Assembly (NCBI GenBank): GCA_902728285.1
Contig: CACVBU010000185.1
Span: forward strand, 681,816-745,815
Reading direction: 5' to 3'
Source: Clytia hemisphaerica
Lineage: Eukaryota; Cnidaria; Hydrozoa; Leptothecata; Clytiidae
DNA length: 64,000 nt
Both the position numbers and the translations under genes were made by a program. The notes beneath the pieces were generated by a model. It did no database searches. It saw nothing but the letters and a program-made list of their open reading frames with translations, and was not told the origin of the DNA. How positions within the stretch are numbered: position 1 is the stretch's first letter; the number at the start of each line of letters is the position of its first letter. Below, one piece after another: positions 42,294-55,100 of the stretch.

Positions 42294-44191
42294 AGTATTC
42301 CTTTCCACTTTAAAATGGTCAATGTACATTTAACGAGTAAAATACTACAGTTTCAAAAAAGGGAAATCTTCTAAAAACGAAAAATAAATTTAATTTTGAT
42401 TCTCGATCAAGAGGTTACCTACTAGTTTAAACCAATTTTCAAGATTGTTTTTCGCTGTTCTCTGCTGTCAAGATCTCAAGAGGAAAGAAAAAATAATACG
42501 AAAGAGGAAGAAATCGAAAAATCGCTTCTTACTCTTTTATTAGAAATTGGTCAATTATGAATATTATTGAGCCCAAAAAATTTGACTTTTAAGATTTCAT
42601 TTCATCAGCTACAGCTACAATAGTGATATTATTTGTTTGATCATTTTAAGACTGAAAGACTTTCAATTAAAATTTTTACCAAATATCTCTAGTGTTGATA
42701 CATGTCTTTTATTGAAAAATCGGAACAAGTTTTGCCCCTAATCCTTTAGAAAAATAAGAAAGGCAGACAGGGGGTTAAAAAAAAGTTTCTTATAAAGAAA
42801 GAATTTTGGTGATATAGATATGATAGGTTATAAATAAAAGTAAAACATAGTGTTTCAGAGGCCTTTAATTTCTATTGTACCAAATTAATTGCAACTTAGG
42901 TGTTAAAAATTTCAAACTAAACGAAAAAAAATATGAGAAAAATGAAAAATCCAAACAATGTATATAATAAGTTATTACTATAACAATATTTTCATTTTCA
43001 TTTTCGTTATCCCCAAAAGTATTTGGATATTTCCCTTTTTTTTGACAATTTCTCAATTTCTCAATAATGTATTAATGCTGTATTAACGAAGATATACACC
43101 GTTGGAAAGATATTTCCAAGGAGAATAATCTAAAAGAGGAAGGATTTTTGAAAAATCGAAAATAACGAGATCCGACATTTTTTAAATATTTAAACATTTA
43201 CTGACGTCAAATCTCTGTCAGATTTTTCGTATCTTTGTTGATTAAAAAGGTACAGCCCTTTGAAGTTGGCTTAAATAACTAAAAATGACCAAAAACAGAT
43301 AAATTTTGGAAGGCAGTAACATTTATCTGAGAAAACGTTGAAACGTCTTAAGGCAGTATTTGAAATCAGCGAAACTCTAAAAAGCTAAAAATCAAAATAT
43401 TTTTTTGTACATTATTGTAGCCTTCGAGGAATCCATTCAAGATTACTTTTCCAAAGGGTTATAACTTTAAAGCAATATCTTTTTCTCTCCTAGAACAATT
43501 TTTCGACATGTGCAAGCTCGTCCAAGTTCGAACCTAGTAGCGGTATTGCTACGATCCAAGAGTTTTTCTAAACACCCCTGTCAAGAGCCTCCAGCATAAA
43601 AAAACTTACTTATTTTCTAGCAGACAGAATTCTTGACTTTAGGACTTTATAAAATGTAAAATATAGATTCATTTTGTCCTTTTTGTACAAAAGATAAAAA
43701 CGATATAAAATCTACAATATACAAAGTCAACTGAAATTCACTGATAGAAACTTTTCCGCAAATTGTCCAAATAATATTTATCAAAAAGTATTAAGTATCC
43801 TGTAGCCTTTCCCAACCATTGAGGAAGAATAAATTTAATTCAAAGTCAATTTTCTATTTTAGAAAAAAAATAAGAAAAGATAAAACAATTTAAATACAAA
43901 CCTCTTTGACTTACAGAATCGAAAATATCATCCAAACTTCATTGCCACAAAAAATCAAGATTCTTTTTGAAATTCACTTTTCCAGATGTGGTTAATATTA
44001 ATTAAAAATTCTCTATGTAGAAATCACTCCAAACTGGTCAATATAATTCTGTCCAAAATTCAAAGGTTGATTCTGAAAAAACGAATGTTGAAATTACAAT
44101 TGAAATTATAAATTAATCTTCTAGTCAGTGGTCTAGATTAAGTTAACCAGGGCTATTTCCTAAAGTTAAGAGTTTTCAAATTTTTGAAATA

Positions 44192-44364
44192 CAGTAGACT
44201 CTCTTTAACTCGAACCTCCATAACTCGAATGTTTGCTTATACCGAACAAGTTTTCTCGTCCGTTCAGTTATAACAATGCCTTATAAACCTTACTCCATAA
44301 CGCGAAATTTCCTGAACTCGATGAAATTTGTGTTATTTATGTGTTGGTTCGAGTTATAAGGCTG
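44192..44364. mobile_element. Pogo/Tc1-like MITE, copy 2
   Basis: 173 bp, TA-flanked. Ends CAGTAGACTCTCTTTAACTC and GGTTCGAGTTATAAGGCTG. The right end abuts a family E MITE. Confidence 0.65.
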
Positions 44365-44690
44365 TATACACGCTTTTTTTTATAAGAATGATGTAAATCC
44401 ATTTCATCATGGATATTCTTAACTTTTTTGGGAAAATCATCCTAAAATATTCTTACAGCATTCTTAGGTTAGGATCCTAATTCAGACTAGATTTAACATT
44501 TAGTACATACGTCAAGCATAAAATGACATTTTTGTGAATAGAGTGATTATAATTGAAAATGCTCTAACAATGGCATTCTTAGCTTGGGTTGCCAAATCCA
44601 TTATAGTGATATTCTTAGCATTATTCTTAATTTATTGGCCATTTTTATCATGGACATTCTTATAAAGTGTATATTGCGTGTATTACGATA
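44365..44690. repeat. MITE family E, copy 5
   Basis: TATACACGCTTTTTTTTATAAG ... GACATTCTTATAAAGTG, TTGCGTGTATT. Directly abuts the pogo-like MITE. Confidence 0.7.
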
Positions 44691-44844
44691 CCAATATAAT
44701 GCTCACTGTTGAATATTTCAGAAAATTCGTTCAAAAATATCATCGAGACAAATTTAGAAGATGGAGAGCTAAAATATTTATTTCTGAGTTCTTTCTGACA
44801 AATCTGTACTAGGACACTTTTCGAATTTATAATTTTCAACTTCC

Positions 44845-44985
44845 ATAATAAATTGGAGTCGAGATTAGAATTGTTTGATAGTCAAAGTTTCACGCAACTT
44901 TTCGTTAAGATCTTCAGTCAAAAATTCTAATCTCTAATATTTATAACTATAATTCTAATCTCGACTTCAATTTATTGTGTAAAAT
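44845..44985. repeat. Inverted repeat (~30-bp arms)
   Basis: AATAAATTGGAGTCGAGATTAGAATT and its complement AATTCTAATCTCGACTTCAATTTATT enclose ~85 nt. Unclassified. Confidence 0.55.
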
Positions 44986-45640
44986 GCTTCCTCCGGGTCA
45001 AGCACTCATTCTCAACTTCTAAATTCGGTAAGGGTTTAGAGAGAAGAAGTAAGCCAACTTGGATCTACAGTGCATGGCTCTGGCTAATTCAAACTTCTGT
45101 TATTCAAACCTTTCGTTTTCCCGTTTCTGATTTTTTTCTTTTAATATTCCACTCCGGATTATCTTTTTAACAAGCACAAAACCGTTAACTAATTCAAATT
45201 CTATCAAAAGTTATTGAGGTTTGAAAAAACACTGCCAGCTAATTTGAAAATTTAGTAGAAAATCAAATTAAACACCTTCGCCATACTGAACCTGAAGATA
45301 ACATCCGACATACTAATGGCGAATATTTAAAGAAAAAGGGCATCGATATCGAATGATTTTTGATTTTTGGCTTTTACGAATTCTTTCTTTTTTTAGGGTA
45401 AGTACTCCTGTTACGTCGTTTTTAGAACAATAGGTAGAAAAAAAGAAGAAGCAAAGTTTACATAATTTCGTAAAGTCATTGCAGTGGTTTATATCACGGA
45501 ATGTCCAAAGAAAATTTCCTGTCTTATCATTTCCCACCCTTATTGTTGTAAACCTCGACTAATAAAATCCCCAAGTTTATTTTGTTTATAAATTTACTAA
45601 AGAATCTAGTCTTAAGTCTCTATACTTTTAAGGCTGTTTG

Positions 45641-45869
45641 ATACACGTTTTTATAAGAACATCCAATATTTTTGTAGCCTTCGGATGTTCTTGACTTTTG
45701 AGTTAAAAATGTTCTTATTATGAGCATTTTGTGAATATTTTTTACCATTTTCCTAAGAAAAAAGGTGTTTTTGAATTTTAAGCCTAAAAATGGTCTTAAC
45801 TTGTTCTTAACATTTTAGCCAGCGAAGCCATATGTTCTTATATAGTTTGTTCTTATAAAAAATGTGCAG
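45641..45869. repeat. MITE family E, copy 6
   Basis: GATACACGTTTTTATAAGAAC ... TTGTTCTTATAAAAAATGTGC. The interior uses GTTCTTA words throughout. Confidence 0.7.
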
Positions 45870-45896
45870 CGTCTTTCCTTTTCTGAAATATGAAAA

Positions 45897-46790
45897 TAAC
45901 TGAAAATCTTTTAAAATACTACCAGCAAAATGACAAAATCTACAAGCCAAAAATTCTCTCCGAAAATTTCTCAAGCAAAAAGTGAAGATAGAATGATATT
46001 GAAGAGAAAAACTGCACGAATTGAAAAAAAATATATTGAAGAAAAAAAGTGAGAAAAATATTACGTCGCCCGCGTATAAAATCTATTGAAATTGAGAACC
46101 CGGGGAGGAGGGGGGGGAGTACTAGGGTTGGCGGATGAGGGGTATCTGCGGATGGGACCTCCAAAAACCGACCCTTAGAGAGACTTTTTTGAAAATTTTC
46201 TTCAATTCTTGGAAAAATCCCTACCTATAGAGAGATTTTTTCAAATAAATTTCCCTAAAAATCGTGAATTTTCCGACCCTTAGAGAGACTGATTTAAATT
46301 TTTCTGATTTTTGCGACCCTTAGAGAGACTTTGAAGGGTGAAAAAACCGACCCTTACCGTCCGCACATACCCAGCAACCATTTTTGCCTAAGTACCCCCC
46401 CCCTCCTGGGATTGAGAATTTCTAAAAATATTGATAAGTTAAATAACTGTACTTAGATTTTGTTGAAAATTCAAATTAATGTAGAAATTGTGAGAAAATC
46501 TTTTAAAATAATCTACCAGCAAAATGACAAAATCTACAAGCCAAAAATTCTCTCCGAAAATTTCTCAAGTAAAAAGTGAAGATAGAATGATATTGAAGAG
46601 AAACACTGCATAAATCGAAAAAAAAAATATTGAAGAAAAAAAGTGAGAAAAATATTACGTCGCCCGCGTATAAAATCTATTGAAATTGAAAACCTCCAAA
46701 ATATTGATAAGTTAAATAACTGTACTTAGATTTTTGTTGAAAATTCAAATTAATATAAAAATTGTGAAAATATAACAGAATATGTAATAT
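45897..46790. repeat. Segmental tandem duplication, one copy interrupted by a transposon
   Basis: Unit (CTTTTAAAATACTACCAGCA ... CCGCGTATAAAATCTATTG ... TGTACTTAGATTTTGTTG) occurs at 45900-46487 (with the 46099-46411 insertion) and at 46488-46790 uninterrupted. About 95% identical by eye. Confidence 0.85.
46099..46411. mobile_element. Element with G-rich TIRs, 8-bp target duplication
   Basis: 313 bp. Starts CCCGGGGAGGAGGGGGGG, ends CCCCCCCCCTCCTGGG, flanked by ATTGAGAA at 46091-46098 and 46412-46419. The sister tandem copy has the empty site. The interior repeats CGACCCTTAGAGAGACTTT. hAT-like by duplication length. Confidence 0.85.
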
Positions 46791-48501
46791 GCCGTGAAAA
46801 TAAAAAGAGAAATCATCTTTTGCAATGGAAAATTGAACAAAAATTTAACGATTACTCCGGAAAAAAGCCAATCAAGTCGCGCAATAGTAGAGGGGAGTAA
46901 GCCTCTCGCGCATAAACCTATCTGTTATATTATTTAAAAAATAATTTCCTATCTCATAAAATTAATAATTCAACCAGAAAAATATTCAAGAAATTTGATG
47001 TATGTAAACTATAAAAAATAACATTACCAGCTATAGAAAAAATAACCAACTCTATAAAATGTTATAAAAATTTGTTTAATATAATTTTACTAATCATGTA
47101 TAATATAACATGAATGTTAAATGAATTTTAAACACTACTCAACTTAAATTTAATAACATCAGTTTTGGGCTTTCAGACTAATCACTATTCAGAATTTATA
47201 AGCATTACACTCTATTGCTCAGATTCCAGAAAAGTTCTCTTGAAAATACCAGTCACTAAAATCAAAATCCAGCAATTTACTCATTCCTCATGATCAACAT
47301 AGTGTATGTTTCTGATATTTTTACTTGGTACTGAATAATTTTTCCTGACTTTATGCCCACCCAGTAGTATGGTGACATAGGAATGGGGGAATGGGGTATA
47401 AGTAATTGATTCTTGGGTGGTGCTGAGAGGCAGAGAGCACAAAAATTCCATGAGATCACTTATTTTCGCGCCTCTTGACTTTTTCACAAACAAATAGCTT
47501 TTCTATCCGAAAATAGGGAAAAAAATTCGCACTTACTCAGTTAGCATGCTGAAAAAAAAACCTTATTCCTTCAATATGCCTCCCCAGTCTAAGCCACGTC
47601 ACTGCTATCCCTATAGATAACTTAGAAATCGGATCAATTTCTTTGGCCTTTTTTCAAAAATCGCGCTTTCCCTTATTTTCTTTCAATTACTTTGTTGGAA
47701 AGTCAGAAAATTCAGTGGGAATGGGGAAAATAGCTTAATAATTTGCAGAGGAGGATTTGTTTATTTTATTATTTTCAGTGGGGACAAAAAATGGAGAATA
47801 ATTTTACACCGGGGACGATATTTTTGCCAATTTTTTCAGTGGGAAGGGCTCCCCAGTGGGTCTGTGAGAAGGGGATGTTTAAATTCACACACAATTTTCT
47901 CCACCAGGAATTTTCCACGATAAGATCTTTTCCCCTAGCACAACCCATTGCAATTATATGGTCAATAAAGATAAATACTTTATATAACATTCCAATCAAT
48001 GATAAGAATAGTTTAAGAATAAATACTCAAAAAATACTTCTGGACTATTCTAGAAAGAATGATTTATAGTTATCTTAATTTCTAAAAATGATTTGATTTT
48101 TGATAGAAAAAAGGAGGCTTCTTTTAAAAAGAAGAAGAAAGTTTAAACAGGTTTAACTTGCTTTGACTGAAAAGTAACTTAGATTAGCTTAAAAATTTAT
48201 GCAATAAAAATTAAGGTATCAAAAATGAGATATTATTCTAAAAATATTCTGATAGATTAATAAAATATTATAAAGCAATTTGTTTAAAAGTTATACAAAA
48301 TATAAGTCGCGCACTGTTCAATACAAAACAACTCCGCGATTAAGGTTTTGTAACCAAGGGTAACCAATAAACAAAATGAAGACTTTTTTCAATGAGTACA
48401 GTAGAGACGTGAGAAACCAAAATAATATTGGTGTAAATGATTAGATTACGAAAAAAAATGAAATCTTCTTAGCTCTAAAGAAAGGAGAACTTTGTTCAAA
48501 G

Positions 48502-48778
48502 CCCGGGGGAGGGGGGCACTCAAGGTAAATGACCTACCATACGGGTATATTAACCGTACCTTAGGGATATATTTTCCAAGCTTCCCAAAGTGCATAGGAA
48601 GGGTCGAAAACAGCAAATAGGTGGAGAATTTCGAAAATCTAACCATGTTTTGCCTAAAATTGGTCAAATTTTTGCTCAAATTTGCTCAAATTTTCTCTGC
48701 ATTGTAAGAGTCCGATTTCAAAGGCCTAATTTTGGGCCGCACGTATGGTCGTTTTTGAATCAAGTGCCCCCTCCCGGG
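48502..48778. mobile_element. Element with G-rich TIRs, 7-bp target duplication
   Basis: 277 bp, CCCGGGGGAGGGGGGCACTC / AAGTGCCCCCTCCCGGG, flanked by TTCAAAG at 48495-48501 and 48779-48785. No ORF of its own. Confidence 0.82.
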
Positions 48779-48904
48779 TTCAAAGGGGGTACTTCAAGCA
48801 ACATCAAAGGAGGGGAAAGGATGAGGTACGGCAATTTTTTTCAAAATTTCAACAGTCACTCTCTCAAAGAGCTAGAAAAAATTAGTCCAATCCTAAATTG
48901 ACGA

Positions 48905-49160
48905 AAATCTTAAAGGTTTCTTTTTACATAAGTGTTCCCATTTTATACCAGACACGTTTTTCATATTGGGACAGTGTCTGCCTATTCTTATATTATGCCG
49001 ATATAAGCAAAAAATATGTTTCTCTTTTCCTCTTCCTGACCAATCTTGCTCCACATCTGTATCAACTCAATACGAAAAAGCTTGTGAATTAAAATGGATA
49101 AGTAAGCAAACGATATCACTCTTATTCAAAATCAAAACTTTTAAATCAATTATTGAAAGG
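48905..49160 (+). repeat. Dispersed repeat R, copy 3
   Basis: Same as the other two copies, about 85-90% identical by eye. Intergenic. Confidence 0.7.
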
Positions 49161-50508
49161 ACTATGATTTCTATTTTTGTTTCTGGAATGCAGTTTTGGC
49201 TTTAAAATAAAAAATCTTCAAAAATAACACTTTTTCAAGAAATGAATGAATAAAGCAACAAAAATAATGTCGAACTAGGAAAAGAGTCAGAAGAAATGTA
49301 ATTTTATAATATAATATTATATTGAGTATTGGGAATAAATTTTCACTGAAATAAAAAAAAAATCAATAAATTGATTTAAAATTAAGATAGAATTAAAAAA
49401 AACTCGATTTATAGATCTATTTACTAAATTAAATCTAAACTAAAATATGCAATAAAATTGCTACGTACATGGACAGAAGTATAGGGTAAGGCCAACACAT
49501 TACCATCCTTCCTTACCATAAAAAATGATCAATGGAAAGAAATCTCCGCGGAAGTCCTAAATAAACTAACGGAAAGGGTCTGTTTTTCGTCGGGAATGAC
49601 AGAATACGCAGAAATCTAGAATTTAGGTCTAAAAATTAAGTCCACTGTCTGAGACGGAACCTATCGACGGAACAATAATGGAATGATGGAATTACGGAAT
49701 CACGGTACCCCTTAAAAATGCAATGAATGGGTCTTATTACTAGAAAAGCTAAAATTGGGCTCTTCCAGAAAATGTACGTACATGAGGGGGCGGAGGAAAT
49801 AGTGTCCGGGGTGTAGTAAAAATTCTGAAAAATTTGCCCTGTCCGGGGATGGGTAAACTTGCTCCCTTGTCCGGGGGTTCGACCTGCTGTCCAGGGGGGG
49901 GGTAAAAATCCACAATGTCCGTAGAATAAATTTCTAAAAAATGTTATATCCTCCACCGCCTCCCATATTCATTTATTTTCTCGAACAGCCCATTGTAGAT
50001 AAAGATTATTCCTACGAAAACTATTTACAACAATCGAAACAAAACGAAAATAAGTTTAATTCCATAAATTCTCCATATAATTATTTCTATATGTATAACA
50101 TAATAAAGTCTCGTAATAAATGGTAATAATATCTTTTTCAATATGATCCAAATCTCCAGACATGAGGAGATTGGTTTTGAGTATAATACACTAGGGTCAA
50201 ATTTAGCCATTTCGTTTTACATCCATACATAGGGGTGGCCGAACATTTCCTTCTTTATCCACAAAGAAGAAATTCCAAAAACTTAAACGACAAAGCATCG
50301 CCTAACCTATTTTTTCTTTTCCAGGAATGAAACTATAAGCTCGTTTACATTCCAAGGAGTTTGTCCACCTTAAATTTAGCATAAAATAGTATTTTTCCAA
50401 GGGAAATAGATTCCTTTTTTCCAGGGATTTGTTGCAAATTTTGTAATACTACTAAAAAAAACTCGCACAATTTAGAGAAAAGGTTTGTCCTACCCCTGCA
50501 TGGATATT

Positions 50509-50663
50509 ACCGAGTTTATCTAATTTGACTAAATCCTGATCAGCTGAGGACGACAGTAAATCAGCACTTTTACAGTCCTCGATAATGCGGATCAGAAATG
50601 CAGGTTTTTTCCAAATCGCTTCAGTTACTCTACCGCCCTCAAAAGTGCAAATACATAAACTCG
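50509..50663. repeat. Repeat F, copy 1
   Basis: ACCGAGTTTATCTAATTTGA ... AAATACATAAACTCG, with AGCTGAGGACGACAGTAAATC and CAAATCGCTTCAG. TIR GAGTTTATGTATTT type. Confidence 0.75.
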
Positions 50664-50862
50664 CTATTAAATGGTACAGCTGGTACATTGACTGAACAAA
50701 TTGCATCGGTGTGCATTCAGAGTCTGATACTTGACGCGACCTGATCCTAGTACACTCTAGCCCAGCTTCGTTTGCACCCAATCATGGGTCTCTCGCCTAT
50801 AAATCTGCAAATCGATTAGTTATAATGGGGCCTTATTCCTGATAAGTACCACTGTACTGTAA

Positions 50863-51036
50863 CACCGAATTTATGTATTTGCACTTTTGAGGACGGTAAA
50901 GTGACTGAAGCGATTTGGAAAAACCCGCAATTCCGCCCCGCAAAACCGAGGACGGTTTACCGTCCTCCTCAGCTGGTCAGGATCTAGTCAAATTAGAACC
51001 TCCGTCCAAGAAAAATACACATACATAAACTCGGTA
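50863..51036. repeat. Repeat F, copy 2 (inverted)
   Basis: ACCGAATTTATGTATTTGCA ... ATACATAAACTCGGTA, in the opposite orientation to copy 1. Confidence 0.75.
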
Positions 51037-51682
51037 GTGGATTGATAAATGTGTCCAAACTTGAACGCCTTCTGAAATCGCGTCTAATTGTTTTGGTGTT
51101 ATCGTTAAATAGTGGTAATACCATAAAACATTTCTCGATAGCGGTTACTGAGACCTCACCTCATTATCAAGTAAATGCAGTATGGTAGTCTATCTGTCAA
51201 CAGTTTCATAACAAAGAGATAACCAGCTAATAAATTGAATATTACTACTGAAACATCACTTGCGAGAGGAATAGACTTCTTTATCCACCATTAAGGAATA
51301 ATTTCATAATAACATTCCCACGCCATCACCAACAACCAGCATTTATGACTGATCATCCATCTTTTGATTTTATGATAAAACATCTTTGTGAAAACTCAAT
51401 TAATTCTTCATTATAATTGCAATAACAACCAAATAACACTTTCTTTTTAAAGTAATGAATCCTTTTAATTGCTATCTTTACTGGATAAACAGTAAAATAA
51501 TGACCTATTTCATCATCGGTGTAATATCCACCGATCAACTGCGATATACCATTTACTAAACTTTTTTATAAAACCTCTCTTAAGAAGTTAAAAGGAAGAA
51601 GAGGATGATATTCTCACTTCAAAGACAATAACTGCATCTCCCAGCTCAACCAATCACCATTCGATCCATTAAAATTTTCGTT

Positions 51683-51688
51683 TTTATT
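51683..51688 (-). terminator. Probable poly(A) signal of the CBX gene
   Basis: AATAAA on the minus strand about 33 nt after the CBX stop codon. It implies a very short 3' UTR. A downstream GU-rich element was not assessed, and AT-rich flanks make chance matches easy. Confidence 0.4.
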
Positions 51689-51720
51689 GTAATAAAAGAT
51701 TAAAAAAAAAACCTCGTCCA

Positions 51721-52129
51721 TCATGAAGTTGCCAGGAAAAATCCTTTATCTGTGAAACATTCTTTAATAGTAACTGTCACTCCACCTTTGGTGATATCAG
51801 TCAATGTGATCTGATCAATCAATGGCCTTTGTTTCAAGCAATCACATTTAATTTTCGTAATGTCAGTCTTCGGTAAAAGAGTGGCTTCAGTGGTAGACTT
51901 CATCTCCGATTCTGCATTATCTGTTGTTGACTTAGTAGTGAGTATTGTTGTTTTTGATTCTGGAACTTCGATATTTTCTAGTTTATTGGGAACCTCTTTG
52001 GGCTTGGGAATCGCTACATCTGCAGGAATAGTCTTTGCTTTGGTTGATTTTTTAGTTTCTGCAGAGACAAGCCTTGGCGAGGGTGAAACAGGACATGATT
52101 TTGAACCATTTTTTCGGTTAGTTAATACT
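51721..52129 (-). CDS. Cbx-like (Pc class): CBX terminal exon: Ser/Thr linker and Pc box
   Basis: Encodes a Ser/Thr/Lys linker (VSAETKKSTKAKTIPAD) and the C-terminal Pc box, stop TGA at 51723-51721. The exon start is ambiguous: an acceptor AG at 52131-52130 (atcaag) or one at 52074-52073 (cgccaag, better pyrimidine tract). Both keep the frame. Confidence 0.82.
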
Positions 52130-55100
52130 CTTGATGACGATGGCTGTTCTTCTCAGTTTCTTCATTATTGGAACTAAATATTGGTAGACAAAAAAAAGTT
52201 TTATACCACAAGTTAAAATGTGAGGTTCTTTTTTGGCTGAGAGGATACTACAATAGGATAAAATTTTGCGGGATTTAAATTTCGCAGATTTCGCGGATTT
52301 GGGTGTCATTCACACTCCCAAGGGAAATCCGATAAGTCCTTATCCGCGAGATATATTTCTGAACAAAACTCAACACTTCTCAAATAAACTACTTCCTTTA
52401 ACTGGGATCGATGAAGCACTAATGATGCATATTTTAACAACCAACATGTATGATTTGTAAGTAAAAGCCACGTCTTTGTGAAAATATTACAGTATTTCCC
52501 ACAATAGTGCCATTTGCGAAATTAAATCCCCATGAAATCTTAAAATTTCGCGATGAGCTTAACCGCGAAAGTTAATCCCCGCGAGAAAATTTACCCATTA
52601 AAATAGGGGACCGCTTTGTAGATTTTTCGCAAGTTGTTGGTTGGTAGGAAGTTCAGGCGCAAACTTAACTAATAAGAAAAAAGGGGATTAAAAATGCTGG
52701 CCGTTCGTAAGCGTGTGTCTGCTTAAGAAACTATTCGATGATATTGAAAGTCACCGTCAACAAGTAACTGTCATAAATGAAACTCTATTATTCGATACGC
52801 TCCCTTATTCGTTGAAAATCCTATTCCCCTTGAAAATCGAATTAGAGACCATCAAATGTATACCTGTTCAATCGGTCGAGAGTTGGTTCTGTATTCCGAT
52901 CTTCATCTTGTGAGTCATTCAAAATATCTACATCTTCATCTTCGGTACCATGTTCAATATCTTCGATCACACTCCCTTCTACTTCGCCCATCACCATGGG
53001 CGGTGGTGGTGGCGGTTCTTCAACAGTTGTATCTCCTTCATCTTCTTCTTCTTCATGTTCTGTCGCTTCTTCTTTTACATTAACCTTTAACATAAGAAAC
53101 ATGGTAATAATCATCTCTAGGATAAGTAATATTTTTGATCAAAGTTTTTTGAAAGAGGTACCCTATTGGTAGCACTACTCGATGTCGGTGAGAAGGAAAA
53201 TTTATTTGAATTAAACATTGGAAATATAGTAATACAGTGGCCAAAGCAATACCGAGTTTATGTATGTGTGTTTTTCAGCGACGGAGACGGTAACGTTCTA
53301 ATTTGAGTAGATCCTGACCAGCTGAGGACGACGGTAAATCAGCACTTTTACCGTCCTCGATTTTGCGGGGCGGAATTGCGGGTTTTTCCAAATCGCTTCA
53401 GTCACTCTACCGTCCTCAAAAGTGCAAATACATAAACTCGGTATTGTTTTGTCTGAGACGGAGTACGGCTTTTACACAGAAAATCAGCATATAATTCTGA
53501 AAACTTTGGTGAATTATGACAGAATTTTGAGATGGGAAAGCCTCTTTGTAATATACTTCGCCGAGGCCGAAATCCATCTGAGAAGGAAGAACTTTTAACA
53601 CTGGTAATATAATAGAGAATTTTTCATGCTTTTCAAGTTATATACTGTATTATGGTTAAGCTAGACTAGTAAACTAGTCGTTGAAAACAGACCCATATAC
53701 AAAAAAATCAAGCTCCAAATAAAAAGAATCGAAGGGGTGAAGTTGCGTCTCTTTTCTGAATTTCAACGACTAGAAGCTACTTCCCTCAAAAAACGTTGTT
53801 TAATTTTACAACTTTTTTTAGGTTTTTGAGAATCCATTCAACTTTTTTGACTAAATGATATTTCATAGTAACATTGAACATGAGAACATATAAATAAATG
53901 AGCATTTCTAAAAACGCAATAAACAGAAAGAAAAATAAATGCAAACCCGTACGGGTCAGACATATAATACAGAAATCTGTATGTCTCTCCTTACGATTTT
54001 AGGTGAAGAAAAAAAGGCGTTAGAAGTAGCTTCTAGTCGGTTATTTTCCTTTTCTCTCACGCGCGCTGAATAATCAATTAGTGTTTACATTATTTGATTG
54101 ACAGTTTTATTATAAGGTTATAAGTAATAACCGACTAGTTTACTAGTCTATGGTTAAGCGAACATTGGATCCCTTCAACAGATTAGACATTTTCTCCCAT
54201 AATGGCGGAAACTACGCAAACTTAATAAAAAATGAAAAATCTTTCATATATGAACCAAGCGCAATATACTCTTGCCTTCCGACACTCCCCAGTGAAACAC
54301 TGATTAAGCCCTCATTTCTTATAAGCTAGGTTACTCAAAATTGTGTTAAAATATGGTGTACTAAATGAAGACAGCGCAAAAAATGAAAAGAAATAATTCG
54401 AAGGTTTATCATATTTTCTTCCCACACTCTCATAATCATTTACGAATGTAATAATCAATACAATAAAAACATGATAACATTAACATTTCATTTTGTTTGA
54501 AAAAGCGCCAGTCGTCATAAGATTCCTATTACTCTTAGGTGCCAAATAAACGGCCCCCCGCTTGTTAATTTTTCGATTTTTTTCCAACTCCCCGGACGTT
54601 ATTAGGACCCCCCTGTTTATTAATTTTTGAAAAAAATTCCCAGCTCCCAAAAGGAAAGTTTCTTGTTTTACTCTAAAAAGCCTAAATTTAGTCTATTTTG
54701 ACCCTTTTTAGAGTTTTTAAAAGTCCATTTTCCAAACCCCCGGTAATTAGGCCCCCCCCCCGTTTATTTGATTTGAAAAATTTTTCCAACCCTCCCGTTT
54801 ATTCGAACCCCCCCCCCGTTTATTTGGCACTTAAGAGTATTCAGTTCGAATTTTTTTCAATAGCTCTATCCATCGAAATTTGCCATAGTAAAAAGATTGA
54901 GCCAATAAGATTTACTAACCTGCTCTAACTTAGGTTTTTTGGGGGTGATAGACTTCACATTGCCACCTCTTCTCTTCTTTTTACCGCGATTTCCTGGTGG
55001 GTGACTGAAATGCGAAAGACTATAAAAATTATTTACAACGTCATAATACTTCGAGGGGAAGCACCTTGGGGGGGGGGGCTCGAGGCCGCCCTTAAAATTC

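Larger units (their letters stand above)
40654..51682. other. Intergenic region between the CBX 3' end and the polycystin start, repeat-rich
   Basis: No convincing exon on either strand. It contains MITE copies (listed separately), a segmental tandem duplication at 45.9-46.8 kb and AT-rich unique DNA. The promoter and probable 5' non-coding exon of the polycystin gene should lie just right of 40653, but no clear TATA or initiator was identified. Confidence 0.6.

Noticed and set aside
47277-48069. Small genes on both strands in the intergenic region
   Set aside because: Overlapping short frames in AT-rich DNA without motifs or splice context.
51860-52177. Plus-strand ORF of 105 codons rich in Ser/Val
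   Set aside because: It is the antisense shadow of the terminal CBX exon.
52118-52309. Extra CBX exon with an excellent pyrimidine tract (acceptor before TTCCAATAATG)
   Set aside because: All three frames from that acceptor hit a stop before joining the Pc-box frame.
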